Below are positions 36,601 through 44,030 of a stretch of 64,000 nucleotides of DNA, in pieces (the stretch's first letter is position 1; each line of letters starts with the position of its first letter). The position numbers and the translations under genes are program-made. The notes beneath the pieces were generated by a model. The model was not told the origin of the DNA. It saw nothing but the letters and a program-made list of their open reading frames with translations, and searched no databases. This DNA is from Actinoplanes palleronii (GTDB taxonomy: Bacteria > Actinomycetota > Actinomycetes > Mycobacteriales > Micromonosporaceae): positions 27,675 through 91,674 of the forward strand of contig NZ_BOMS01000017.1 of assembly GCF_016862315.1 (NCBI RefSeq). The letters are read 5' to 3'.

Positions 36601-37275
36601 CGTCGCGAGGCCCGGCTGCTGCTCGCCGAGCGGGCCGAACGCGCCCACCGGGACGGCCCGATCGAGGTGGCGCTGCCCCCGCACCTCTCGGTCTCCCAGC
36701 TCGTGGTGCTGCGCCGTGACCCGCAGGCGCTGGCGCGTTCGCTGCGCCGTCCGCTGCCGCAGCGCCCGGCGCCGCACGCCCGCCGGGGCACCGCGTTCCA
36801 CGTCTGGCTGGAGCAGCGGTTCGGCGCGGGCCGGCTGATCGACATCGACGAGTTGCCCGGCGCCGCCGACGAGCACGCGGCCGGCGACGAGGAGCTGCTC
36901 GCGTTGCAGGAGGCGTTCCTGACCGGGGAGTGGGCCGACCGCACCCCGCTCGACGTGGAGGTCCCGTTCGCGACGACTGTCGCCGGGGTGGTGGTGCGGG
37001 GCCGGATGGACGCGGTCTTCGCCGACCCGGACGGCCGGTTCGACGTGATCGACTGGAAGACCGGCCGCCGCCCGACCGGTGCCGAGGCCGAGGCCGCCGC
37101 GGTGCAGCTCTCCGCGTACCGGATCGCCTGGGCCACCCTGGCCGGTGTCCCGATCACCCGGGTCCGTGCCGGTTTCCACTATGTCCGTGAACAGGTCACC
37201 GTCCGCCCGGCCGACCTGATGGACGTGTCCGCGCTGGCGGCGCTGATCACCGAGATCCCCGAGGAGTCGCTTTAG
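33691..37275 (+). CDS. adnB: AdnB-like subunit of the AdnAB helicase-nuclease
   Basis: This is the second motor-nuclease subunit (1194 residues). Walker A is GAGSGKT at 44-50; the intact DEYQD at 275-279 and QSIYGWRGA follow; the motif VLTAHAAKGLEWDVV-type block is present as ILTAHAAKGLEWDVV. The nuclease motif FDVIDWKTGR has D1121 and K1123, preceded by VVRGRMDAVF. No Cys-rich staple is seen at the C-terminus. Between motor and nuclease (about 880-950) is a Pro/Ala-rich linker that includes a copy of the 53-bp palindrome. The stop overlaps the convergent gene by 4 bases. Confidence 0.92.
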   Translation: MRNARVGPRYTPLELARLLHLPPPTDEQAAIIAHPVKPLLVVAGAGSGKTETMASRVVWLVANGYAHPGEILGLTFTRKAAGELAHRVRARLSQLVRSLGGRDEALAGEATISTYHSYAARVVTEHGLRGGFEPSARLLTEAARWQIVDSLVRAYTGEMTGLNRAPGTVTDDVLALSAELAEHLLTPDDLAAWTGRFFAELQSFPGRMYKDVSESLRRQQNRLTLLPLVRLYEQRKLGIEAMDFGDQMARAALVARDHPEVGRVERGRFRVVLLDEYQDTSHAQVVMLNNLFGGGHPVTAVGDPCQSIYGWRGASAGTLERFPDEFPDAEGHPAWVRSLTRSWRNRPEILKVANVVSAPLRAQVGVLKPAERVAEAVGGRTVSCALLPSYAEEASWIADSMLTAWRLVAGMPKALPEEIPLERRPTSAVLVRVRSQIPVIEEALRARGLPVEVVGLGGLLDTPEVRDVVCTLRVLADPTDGASLLRLLTGARWRIGPRDLVALHRRARTIAGARAPKPEDPESEAPAEVTADRLDDATLIEAMADLGAPAQYAPDGYARLAAFSRELVALRQRLDQPLPDLLADIERTIGLDVEVAVRGWAAGDAGLARAHLDTLGEAATRFGSENESGTIAGFLAFLTAAEEEERGLEPGQVDVVEGAVQILTAHAAKGLEWDVVSAAGLCRGVWPGLVRGSDHYLGGIGVLPFPLRGDASGLPVLDLEDATDQKDVAGALSDFARAWREHDEREERRLAYVAVTRPRRLLLCSGYWWGDGVKRPRGPSVFLDEIRATCEAGAGVVAVWTPEPAPGETNPSEEVVATAEWPSDPLGLRRPAMAAAADLIRRMVADPDASAAEAFADLAVAHPEVAARAGLAADLVGLAGPGWSVGVSDHPGDTPEDQPGPHAGSLPADASSDRPSPVRPEPSETAPAATGPAGPVHPVAAPALDRASLLAAASAVDRVAAEVDPDIARWRREARLLLAERAERAHRDGPIEVALPPHLSVSQLVVLRRDPQALARSLRRPLPQRPAPHARRGTAFHVWLEQRFGAGRLIDIDELPGAADEHAAGDEELLALQEAFLTGEWADRTPLDVEVPFATTVAGVVVRGRMDAVFADPDGRFDVIDWKTGRRPTGAEAEAAAVQLSAYRIAWATLAGVPITRVRAGFHYVREQVTVRPADLMDVSALAALITEIPEESL
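36334..36386. repeat. Dispersed 53-bp palindromic element, copy D, inside adnB
   Basis: GGCTGGTCCGTAGGGGTCTC (left) and GAGACACCCCTGAGGACCAG (right) form the arms, with the total length again 53 bases. The element is translated as GWSVGVSDHPGDTPEDQPG and falls exactly where the motor domain passes into the linker before the nuclease domain. The arms have a few mismatches, which may reflect selection on the coding frame. Confidence 0.8.
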
Positions 37276-37676
37276 GTCACCGCGGCCAGCAGCCGGAGCA
37301 GGGCTGCGGCGTACGCCTCGTCGGCGGTGGGCGCCGTGCAGGTCAGCGTCTCGCCGAGCAGCTCCATGCGTACCCGGAAAGCAGCGGCCTCGTGGTCCAG
37401 CGACCGGAACGTGCCGCCGAGCAGCTCCCGCAACTGGTCCTCGCGGGGCAGCCAGACGGTCTCGTCGATCTCCACATCGTCGAGTGCCCACTCGGTCGTG
37501 CCGTTGAATCCGATGACCCGGCCCTCCGGCCGATCGTGGACCTGAACGGTCATGTTGCTGAGCACGAAAACCTCGTCGTCGAGGTCCCGATCGGGTATCC
37601 CGAAGCGGTCTCCGAGCCGTGGTTTCCAGGTCACTCCAGCGGCTTTGAGCTGCCGCGCGACGTGTATGCCGAGCAC
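37272..37676 (-). CDS. Conserved actinobacterial protein of unknown function
   Basis: The 134-residue soluble protein carries RLGDRFGIPDRDLDDEVFVLSNMTV and IGFNGTTEWALDDVE, phrases I associate with a widespread actinobacterial family that some pipelines label pilus assembly protein CpaE. Nothing here looks like CpaE (no P-loop, no receiver domain), so that name should not be used. GGAGG lies 7 bases before the GTG at 37676. It converges on adnB with a 4-base overlap of stops (TTAG). Confidence 0.8.
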   Translation of the reverse strand: MLGIHVARQLKAAGVTWKPRLGDRFGIPDRDLDDEVFVLSNMTVQVHDRPEGRVIGFNGTTEWALDDVEIDETVWLPREDQLRELLGGTFRSLDHEAAAFRVRMELLGETLTCTAPTADEAYAAALLRLLAAVT

Positions 37677-37737
37677 TTCCGGGCCTCCGTCATCATGCTA
37701 GGCTGCGAGCGTTGTCAGTTTGGTTCCCAAGTACTCA

Positions 37738-37775
37738 GGAGCGCCTGTGGTGAACGTTGCCTCGGGCGCTTTTTG
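37738..37775 (+). terminator. Intrinsic terminator-like hairpin in the leader of the cold-shock gene
   Basis: AGCGCC (37740-37745) pairs with GGCGCT (37765-37770), extended by GU pairs, with part of the loop able to pair further; TTTTT follows at 37770-37774. It lies on the plus strand 125 bases upstream of the csp ATG, with no plus-strand gene ending nearby other than adnB about 460 bases away. It may act as an attenuator or cold-responsive switch in a long csp 5' leader. Confidence 0.5.
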
Positions 37776-37898
37776 TCGTAACCCGGGTTTCTCCGGTCGG
37801 GCGATCAGTACGGCGACACGAGTCCCGCACAAAGCGGGTCTTACTACCTCGTCCCCGTCCACCATGGGCGGGGGCGATCGACCGTCGAGGAGACGATC

Positions 37899-38102
37899 AT
37901 GGTTACCGGCGTTGTGAAGTGGTTCAACGCGGACAAGGGCTTCGGGTTCATCACCCCCGACGACGGCGGCGCCGACGTCTTCGCCCACTTCTCCGCTATC
38001 CAGATGTCGGGCTACCGCAGCCTGGAGGAGAACCAGCGGGTCGAGTTCGAGGTCACCCAGGGCCAGAAGGGCCCGCAGGCCGCGAACATTCGTTCCGTCT
38101 GA
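37899..38102 (+). CDS. Cold-shock domain protein (CspA family)
   Basis: The 67-residue protein is a single cold-shock OB-fold that binds single-stranded RNA and DNA. RNP1 is KGFGFI and RNP2 VFAHF; the sequence opens [24 protein letters not shown] lies 5 bases before the ATG. A long leader (more than 120 bases, with the hairpin at 37738-37775) precedes it, as is usual for csp genes. Regulation by temperature is possible but not shown. Confidence 0.96.
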   Translation: MVTGVVKWFNADKGFGFITPDDGGADVFAHFSAIQMSGYRSLEENQRVEFEVTQGQKGPQAANIRSV

Positions 38103-38230
38103 TCCATGTCTGACCCTCGACTGCTCTCCGGCGGTCGGTGACAGCATGTGAATTCGGCGTCGTACCCGGCAGGGTGCGGCGCCGATGCCACTTCTCCGGC
38201 CGGCTCTCAGTGTGCGCGCCGGGCCGGCTT

Positions 38231-38812
38231 TCAGTGCGCGCGCCAGGCCAGGTGGAGTCCTTTGCCGACCGGGACGGTCCACCCGCTCAGGCTGCTCTCC
38301 CCGGCGAGCAGCTCCAGGAACGCGGCGACCTCGTCCGGGTGCGACAGCACGTTGTCGATCACCAGCAGGCCGCCCGGCCGCAGGACCCGCACCGGGTGCG
38401 GCCACCAGCGTGGGTACTCGGTCCGCTCGGCGTCCAGGAACAACAGGTCGACACACGCGTCGGAGAGTCCCTCCAGATAGGCCCCGCCGTCCCCGCGGTG
38501 CAGGTTGACCCGCTCCCGCAGGCCGGCTCGGCTCAGGTTCTCCGCCGCGGCCGGATCGGTGTCCACGTCGACGCTGACCAGGCGGCCGCCGGTCGCGTTG
38601 AGCGCGTCGGCCAGCCAGATCGCCGAGTACCCGTTGGACGTCCCGATCTCGACCGCCCGGCGGGCGCCGACGATCCCGGCCAGTGACCACAACAGTCCGG
38701 CGCTGGCCGGCTCCAGGTTGCGACGGGTGTGCACCCGCTCGGTCTGCGCCGCGTCGAACGCGGCGCCCTCGGCGTACAGGTCGGCCAGCAGCTTCTCGAG
38801 ACCTTCATTCAT
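38231..38812 (-). CDS. O-methyltransferase (class I, family 3 type)
   Basis: The 193-residue protein has the SAM motif AVEIGTSNGYSAIWLADAL, the acidic end of strand 2 (VSVDVD), and LLFLDAERTEYPRWWP with the metal-type Asp, then GGLLVIDNVLSH. This matches small cation-dependent O-methyltransferases of the catechol/caffeoyl-CoA type. The substrate is unknown. The ATG at 38812 has no clear ribosome site. It lies downstream of the acyltransferase on the same strand but is separated by a terminator. Confidence 0.9.
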   Translation of the reverse strand: MNEGLEKLLADLYAEGAAFDAAQTERVHTRRNLEPASAGLLWSLAGIVGARRAVEIGTSNGYSAIWLADALNATGGRLVSVDVDTDPAAAENLSRAGLRERVNLHRGDGGAYLEGLSDACVDLLFLDAERTEYPRWWPHPVRVLRPGGLLVIDNVLSHPDEVAAFLELLAGESSLSGWTVPVGKGLHLAWRAH

Positions 38813-38873
38813 ATGACCGAGGGTCCGCCCGAACCGCGGCGAGGGGAAGGAGCCGCGGTGCTCCGGAAACGGC

Positions 38874-38901
38874 GACGGCTCCGGGCACGCCCGGAGCCGT
38901 C
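38874..38901. terminator. Bidirectional-type hairpin terminator
   Basis: GACGGCTCCGGG pairs perfectly with CCCGGAGCCGTC (12 bp) around CACG. It lies 16 bases past the acyltransferase stop on the minus strand. There is no U-run; the stem strength supports termination in a GC-rich genome. Confidence 0.75.
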
Positions 38902-38916
38902 ACTGATCAGACTCGG

Positions 38917-39633
38917 TCAGACGGCTGCCGCGGGCCGCGGCAGCGGCGCGGTGCCGCCGAGGTGCGCCGGGAGCCACCAGCGGTCGTCGTCACCGGCGGG
39001 CTGCTCCGGGTACGCCTTCTGCACCGCGTCCAGCAGCCCGGTGAGCCGCTGCTTGAGCAGCACCGTGGCGGACTCCGGGGTGGCGCCCTCGGGCAGCTCG
39101 ATCGGCTCGCCGATCTTGATGATCACCGGCACGTGCCGCTTGGTGAGCTCTTTCTTCCGGCCCTTGGTCCACAGTCGATGCGGACCCCAGACGGCCATCG
39201 GGATCAGCGGCACCGAGGCCTCCTGGGCCATCCGCGCGGCGCCGGTCTTGAGCTCCTTGACGGTGAACGACTCGCTGATCGTGGCCTCCGGGAAGACGCC
39301 GACGATCTCACCGCCCCGCAGCGCGGTGATGGCCTCGCGGAACGCCGCGGTGCCGGCCTTGCGATCGACCGGGATGTGCCGCATGCCGCGCATCAGCGGA
39401 CCACTGACCTTGTGGTCGAAGACCTGCTTCTTGGCCATGAAGCGCACCAGCCGCTTGGCCGGCTGCGCGCCGAACCCGCAGAAGATGAAATCGAGATAGC
39501 TCGAATGGTTGCTGGCCAGGACCGCACCCCCGGTGGTGGGGATGTGTTCGCCGCCCTCGATCACGATCTTCATGTCGAGGACGCGGAACATCGTCTTGGC
39601 CAAGCCGACGACCGGGGGATACACCAGTTCCAT
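38917..39633 (-). CDS. 1-acyl-sn-glycerol-3-phosphate acyltransferase-like protein (PlsC family)
   Basis: The 238-residue protein has the acyltransferase motifs NHSSYLD (H-x4-D; catalytic), FPEATIS (variant of FPEGTRS) and VPLIPMAVWG. PlsC enzymes add the second acyl chain in phospholipid synthesis at the membrane; actinomycetes have many paralogues with other acceptors. The ATG at 39633 is where homologues start (MELVYPPVVG), although the frame continues upstream. One weak hydrophobic segment near the N-terminus. Confidence 0.9.
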   Translation of the reverse strand: MELVYPPVVGLAKTMFRVLDMKIVIEGGEHIPTTGGAVLASNHSSYLDFIFCGFGAQPAKRLVRFMAKKQVFDHKVSGPLMRGMRHIPVDRKAGTAAFREAITALRGGEIVGVFPEATISESFTVKELKTGAARMAQEASVPLIPMAVWGPHRLWTKGRKKELTKRHVPVIIKIGEPIELPEGATPESATVLLKQRLTGLLDAVQKAYPEQPAGDDDRWWLPAHLGGTAPLPRPAAAV

Positions 39634-39750
39634 GGCAGCACGGTAGCGGACAAAACTGAAAACACACTGGGCCGGGTGGCATTTGCCCGGGTGCGTCACG
39701 GACCCACGTCGGCGCCGCACGGTACGGCCCCGTGGTGTTCACTTGTGAGC

Positions 39751-40641
39751 ATGTCCGAGCCGCACCCGCACGAGTCCGCCTGGCCCCGGCCGGACGGTTC
39801 GTGGTCGTCCGGCACGGTGACCGCTTCCGGTGTGCCGCCGCTGGTCCCGCCGCCGCCGGAGGACCCGCCGCCGGCAGCTGAGCCGACCGGCCCGGAGCGC
39901 CGCCGCCGGCAGTTGATGATCTTCGGCGGGGTGGCCGGGCTGATCCTGGCCGGCGGCCTGATCGTGCTGCTGGTGATCCTGTTCGGCAGCGAGAGCAACC
40001 CGTTCCGGGAGCGGGCGTCCGCGCCCACCGACGTCCGCCCGCCGCTGGCGCAGGCCTGCCCGGCACCGACCTCGTCGGCGAGCGCCCCGGCCACCGAGGC
40101 GCCCGTCGTGCCGCCGCCGGCCACCGGCGCCCGGACCGTCGACGAGGAGGCCGGCATCTCCTACCGGAAGTACCCGGCTCCGTGGCTGACCTGGACCGAC
40201 GTCTGGCGGGCCGGCACTCTGCAGGTGCCCTACCGGGTCGGCCAGCACTTCGTGACCGAGACCTACAGCGGCGGCGAGTACCACGCCTCGATCCTGTCCG
40301 CGGCGATCCCGGCCGCCGACAACGACGCGGTCTCGCTGGACCTGGAGTGCGTGGGCCGGCAGATCGCGGCGGACGTCCGCGCCGAGTACTACCCGCAGCC
40401 GAACACCATGGAGCCGATCCGGGACGAGGTCACCACGCTGGGCGGGCGACCGGCCTGGGTGAGCGAGTTCCGGCTGCGCTTCCGGGCGGACGGACTGACC
40501 GCCACCGAGGAGTACTCCGCGGTGGCGGTCATCGACGTCGGCAAACCGAGCGCGGCGATCCTGTACGTGTCGATCCCCGGCACCCACAAGCAGTTCGACT
40601 ACGTGGTCCGGGACGTCCTCAACTCGGTGCGGCCGCTTTAA
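39751..40641 (+). CDS. Membrane-anchored protein with Pro-rich cytosolic head
   Basis: The 296-residue protein has a cytosolic N-terminus rich in Pro and Ser (about 1-45), the basic stretch ERRRRQ, one membrane segment at about 56-78 (LMIFGGVAGLILAGGLIVLL), a Pro/Ala/Thr linker, then an outside domain of about 160 residues with GISYRKYPAPWLTWTD and TLGGRPAWVSEFRLRF. I do not recognise a named domain; the layout resembles many actinobacterial secreted-domain proteins. The stop overlaps the convergent permease by 4 bases (TTAA). Confidence 0.8.
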   Translation: MSEPHPHESAWPRPDGSWSSGTVTASGVPPLVPPPPEDPPPAAEPTGPERRRRQLMIFGGVAGLILAGGLIVLLVILFGSESNPFRERASAPTDVRPPLAQACPAPTSSASAPATEAPVVPPPATGARTVDEEAGISYRKYPAPWLTWTDVWRAGTLQVPYRVGQHFVTETYSGGEYHASILSAAIPAADNDAVSLDLECVGRQIAADVRAEYYPQPNTMEPIRDEVTTLGGRPAWVSEFRLRFRADGLTATEEYSAVAVIDVGKPSAAILYVSIPGTHKQFDYVVRDVLNSVRPL

Positions 40642-41552
40642 TTGCCGGTCAGGCCCCAGCGCTTGCGCAGGGCGTTGTCGGCGAAGTTGAAGAGCTGGTC
40701 GATCAGAATGCCGATCACCAGCACCACCATGATGTAGCTGATCACCAGGCCGCTGTCGGTCAGGTCCCGGGCGTTCTGCATCCGCACGCCGATCGACACC
40801 GCGCCGGGCACCATCACCAGCAGCTCACCGGCCATCAGGCTGCGCCACGAGAACGCCCAGCCCTGCTTGAGGCCGGACACGAAGGACGGCAGCGACGCCG
40901 GCAGGATCAGGTGCCGGTACTTGGCCAGACCGGACATGCCCATCACCTGGCCGACCCGCAGCCAGGTCCGCGGCACGTAGTCGATGCCGCTGATCAGGCC
41001 GTTCGCCACCGACGGCGCGGCACCGATGACGACCACGAACAGGATCGCCTTCTCGCCGAGCTGGAACAGCAGGATGGCGAGCGGGAACCACATGATCGAC
41101 GGCATCGTCTGCAGGCCGGTGATCAGCGAGCCGATCGCGGCCCGCAGCGGCGCGAAGCGGGAGACCGCCGCGCCGAGGACGGTGCCGATCGCGACCGCAA
41201 GGGAGAAGCCGGTGATCGCCCGGGTCATGGTCAGGCGGATGCCGTTCCAGAAGTCGGCCGTGGTGATCAGGTCCCAGAGTTGCGGGAAGACCTCGGTGGG
41301 CGGTGGCAGCAGGTACGAGGGCCGCCACTCGGCGAGGTAGGCGGCCTCCCAGATCCCGATCACGATGGCCAGGGCGAGCAGCTTCGGCCATGCGCTGGCC
41401 CAGATCCGCAGGCCGAGCCGGCCCTTGTCGCGTTGCGGGGCGGTCTCCAGCGCGTCCAGGCCACTGACCTCGTTGGCGGCCCGGCCCTTCGTCAGGGTCA
41501 CCGCGTTCGTGGCGGCGGTGGTGCTGTCGGATACGGCGGTTTCAGCTGGCAT
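40638..41552 (-). CDS. ABC transporter permease (SsuC/TauC/NrtB type)
   Basis: The 304-residue inner-membrane protein has six hydrophobic segments and the EAA-type cytoplasmic loop near YRHLILPASLPSFVSGLKQGWAFSW, with the family phrase TMPSIMWFPLAILLF. It belongs to the permeases for aliphatic sulfonates, taurine or nitrate. The ATG at 41552 lies inside the last codons of the ATPase gene (11-base overlap) and has GGAGG 9 bases upstream. With the ATPase, the binding protein and the Rrf2 regulator it forms one operon. Confidence 0.92.
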   Translation of the reverse strand: MPAETAVSDSTTAATNAVTLTKGRAANEVSGLDALETAPQRDKGRLGLRIWASAWPKLLALAIVIGIWEAAYLAEWRPSYLLPPPTEVFPQLWDLITTADFWNGIRLTMTRAITGFSLAVAIGTVLGAAVSRFAPLRAAIGSLITGLQTMPSIMWFPLAILLFQLGEKAILFVVVIGAAPSVANGLISGIDYVPRTWLRVGQVMGMSGLAKYRHLILPASLPSFVSGLKQGWAFSWRSLMAGELLVMVPGAVSIGVRMQNARDLTDSGLVISYIMVVLVIGILIDQLFNFADNALRKRWGLTGN

Positions 41553-42318
41553 GACGGGCGACCTCCGCACGGAGCCGGTCGGTGATCTCGGCGGCCTGGC
41601 CGGAGACCTCGGGGGAGTCGATGCGCCGGGGGCGCGCGTGCTGGATCGGGAAGTCCTCGATCACCCGGCCGGGGCGGCTGCTCAGCAGGATCACCCGGTC
41701 ACCGAGGCGGACCGCCTCGCGCACGTTGTGCGTCACGAAGAGCACTGTCAGGTTCTGCTCACGCCAGATCCGCTCCAGCTCGTCGTGCAGGATGTCGCGG
41801 GTCATCGCGTCCAGCGCGCCGAACGGCTCGTCCATCAGCAGCACGTCGGCGTTCTGGGCGAGGGCCCGGGCCAGGGCGACCCGCTGGCGCATGCCGCCGG
41901 AGAGCTCGTGCGGCCGCTTGTCGGCGAAGCCGTTCAGCCGGACCACCTCGAGCAGCTCCTCGGCCCGCTTGCGGCGCTCGGCCTTGCCGAGGCCCTGCAG
42001 GCGCAGCGGCAGCTCGACGTTGCCGGTCACCGAGAGCCAGGGGAAGAGGGCGGCTTCCTGGAACATCAGCGCGACCTTGCGGCCGCCGATCTCCAGGGTG
42101 CCGCTACTGATCTGGTCGAGACCGGCGACCAGCGAGAGCAGGGTGCTCTTGCCACAGCCGGAGGCGCCCAGCAGGCAGACGAACTCGCCCTTCTCGACGT
42201 CGAGGGAGACACGGTCGAGGGCGAGCAGAGCATTGCTCCCCGATCCGTACGTCTTGGAGACGTTCTCGATGCGCACGACCGCGTCGGTACGCACACCGGT
42301 GGTTTCGAGGATGCTCAT
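41542..42318 (-). CDS. ABC transporter ATP-binding protein (SsuB/TauB type)
   Basis: The 258-residue ATPase has Walker A GASGCGKST, the Q-loop MFQEAALFPWL, signature LSGGMRQRVALARAL, Walker B VLLMDEPFGALD and the H-loop VTHN. The sequence around the Q-loop and the DEPFGALDAMTR segment are typical of sulfonate/taurine/nitrate uptake systems. It lies 28 bases after the binding-protein gene. Confidence 0.95.
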   Translation of the reverse strand: MSILETTGVRTDAVVRIENVSKTYGSGSNALLALDRVSLDVEKGEFVCLLGASGCGKSTLLSLVAGLDQISSGTLEIGGRKVALMFQEAALFPWLSVTGNVELPLRLQGLGKAERRKRAEELLEVVRLNGFADKRPHELSGGMRQRVALARALAQNADVLLMDEPFGALDAMTRDILHDELERIWREQNLTVLFVTHNVREAVRLGDRVILLSSRPGRVIEDFPIQHARPRRIDSPEVSGQAAEITDRLRAEVARHAS

Positions 42319-42346
42319 GCCGTACTCGCCCCTTCCCGTCAGTCCG

Positions 42347-43426
42347 TCAGGATGCCGCGGCGTCGCTGACCTCGGGCTGCCCGGCAGCCTTGAGCAGCTC
42401 GTTCAGCGGACCCAGATCGTAGATGCCCTTGAGGTCGACCGCGTCGAGAAGCTTGACCTCCTCGGCGTGCTTGGCGCTGGTGTAGAGCGAGGACGCGATC
42501 GGGTCGGCGGTGAACTTCAGGTTCTTGAACGCCGCCGTCAGGATCTCCGGCTTGAGCGCCTTGCCGGTCAGCGACTCGATCTGCGCGTTCGCGGCCGTCT
42601 GGGCGTCCGCGTTGTTGTCGGCGATGTACTTGACCGCCGCGAGGTGGCCCTGCAGCAGCTTCTTGACCGTGCCCGGGTAGTCCTTGAGGAACTTCTGGCT
42701 GACGATCAGGTGGGTGGTGACGAACTCCTGGTTCGGCCACAGGGTCTTCTCGTCGACCAGCAGCTTGCCCTTGGACTCCAGCAGCAGCTTGCTCAGGTTG
42801 GGCTCCGGCACCCAGGCGCCGTCGATCGCGCCCTGGGCGAAGGCCTGCACCGCTGTCGCGTTGTCCTGCGGGAGGATCGAGACGTCGCCGCCGCCGTTGG
42901 TGTCGGCGTTGAGGCCGTTCTCCTTCAGGTAGGCGCGCAGCGCCACGTCCTGGGTGTTGCCCAGCTGCGGCGTCGCGATCTTCTTGCCCTTGAGGTCCGC
43001 GACGGTGTTGATGCCCTCCTTGACGACCAGGCCGGCGCCACCGGAGGTGCTGCCCGCGATGATCTTCAGCGCGGTGCCCTTGGACTTGGCCCAGCCGTTG
43101 ATCGCCGGGTTCGGGCCGATGTAGGTGGCGTCGATCGCGCCGGAGAGCAGTGCCTCGATCGCGGCCGGGCCGGCGTTGAAGGTCTGCGTCTGCAGGTCGG
43201 TGCCGCTCAGGGCGTCCTTGAAGAGGCCCTTGTTCACGCCGACCAGCGCCGGGGCGTGGGTGATGTTCGGGAAGTAACCGAGCTTGATGGTCTTCGCCTC
43301 GGCCGGGGCACCGGCGGCAGTGTCGGCCTTCGTGTTGTCGTCGTCGGATCCGCAGGCGGCCAGGGCGGACGTGGCCGCGAGGGCGGCGGTGGCAAGGGCG
43401 AGCGCACGGAGGGTGCGGGAGCTCAT
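42347..43426 (-). CDS. ABC transporter substrate-binding lipoprotein (SsuA/TauA/NMT1-like)
   Basis: The 359-residue lipoprotein has a signal peptide and lipobox ending ALAAC (C25), followed by GSDDDNTKAD. The fold phrase IKLGYFPNITHAPALVGV and the segment GPAAIEALLSGAIDATYIGPNPAING belong to the sulfonate/taurine/nitrate family. Ligand specificity is uncertain: sulfonates are favoured by the company of an Rrf2 regulator without Fe-S cysteines. AGGAG lies 8 bases before the ATG at 43426. Confidence 0.92.
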   Translation of the reverse strand: MSSRTLRALALATAALAATSALAACGSDDDNTKADTAAGAPAEAKTIKLGYFPNITHAPALVGVNKGLFKDALSGTDLQTQTFNAGPAAIEALLSGAIDATYIGPNPAINGWAKSKGTALKIIAGSTSGGAGLVVKEGINTVADLKGKKIATPQLGNTQDVALRAYLKENGLNADTNGGGDVSILPQDNATAVQAFAQGAIDGAWVPEPNLSKLLLESKGKLLVDEKTLWPNQEFVTTHLIVSQKFLKDYPGTVKKLLQGHLAAVKYIADNNADAQTAANAQIESLTGKALKPEILTAAFKNLKFTADPIASSLYTSAKHAEEVKLLDAVDLKGIYDLGPLNELLKAAGQPEVSDAAAS

Positions 43427-43437
43427 GCTCAAAACTC

Positions 43438-43851
43438 CTAGTTCTGCTTTATCGAAATAAGGGAAAGCTCGGCCAGGGTGCGGTGGTCGACAACGCCCTC
43501 GATGGCCGCTTCGACGTCGATCCACACGTCGTGCAGTGCGGTCGCCGCGCCGTGATAGGTCGCCGTGGCGGTGGGGAGACCGCGGACCGTGGTGAGCGCG
43601 CCGCCGACGGCGCGGACCACGTCGCCGACGGTGATCTCCTCGGCTCCGCGGGCCAGGGCGTACCCGCCGTCGACGCCGCGGTGGCTGTGCAACAGCCCGG
43701 CGCGGCGCAGGTCGAGCAGGATGCCCTGCAGGAAGCTCAGCGGGATGTCCTGCGCGGCCGCCAGACCGGCGGCCTTGACCAGACGCGGGTGCTCCGCGGT
43801 GACGGCGAGCATGGCGCGGACGGCGTAGTCCGTGCGTGCCGAGACGTACAC
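43438..43851 (-). CDS. Rrf2 family transcription regulator (CymR-like, no cysteines)
   Basis: The 137-residue protein opens with YVSARTDYAVRAMLAV and has the Rrf2 winged helix with the recognition region IPLSFLQGILLDLRRAGLLHSHRGVDGGYAL. It has no Cys at all, so it cannot bind a Cys-ligated Fe-S cluster as IscR or NsrR do; CymR-type Rrf2 proteins control sulfur uptake. The GTG at 43851 has GGGAGGGG upstream. It leads the ABC operon (11 bases before the binding-protein gene), and a palindrome lies at 43889-43903, so autoregulation is likely. Confidence 0.88.
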   Translation of the reverse strand: MYVSARTDYAVRAMLAVTAEHPRLVKAAGLAAAQDIPLSFLQGILLDLRRAGLLHSHRGVDGGYALARGAEEITVGDVVRAVGGALTTVRGLPTATATYHGAATALHDVWIDVEAAIEGVVDHRTLAELSLISIKQN

Positions 43852-43888
43852 GGCGGGGGCCCCCTCCCAGCGGATCAAACTTTGCTTA

Positions 43889-43903
43889 ATCTACCTGTTA
43901 GAT
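43889..43903 (-). promoter_or_regulatory. Candidate operator for the Rrf2 regulator
   Basis: On the minus strand the site reads ATCTAACAGGTAGAT, a 15-bp palindrome with six of seven positions paired. It lies 37 bases upstream of the GTG start. TAGATT at its right side could be a -10 box, so bound protein would block the promoter. Rrf2 operators in other bacteria are palindromes of similar length. Confidence 0.5.
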
Positions 43904-44030
43904 GGGAATACTGGATCAGATGGGTTTGATGCGTCAAGTACCCGACCGCATGACGGGACCGAGACGTCCGTCTCTTTGCCCCGCCACAGGTAGTGGCGCG
44001 GGTGGTCACACAGCGCGCTAATGTCACCTG

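Noticed and set aside
37272..37676. Pilus assembly protein CpaE
   Set aside because: The name is sometimes attached to this small family, but the protein has no P-loop or receiver domain and no other pilus gene is near.
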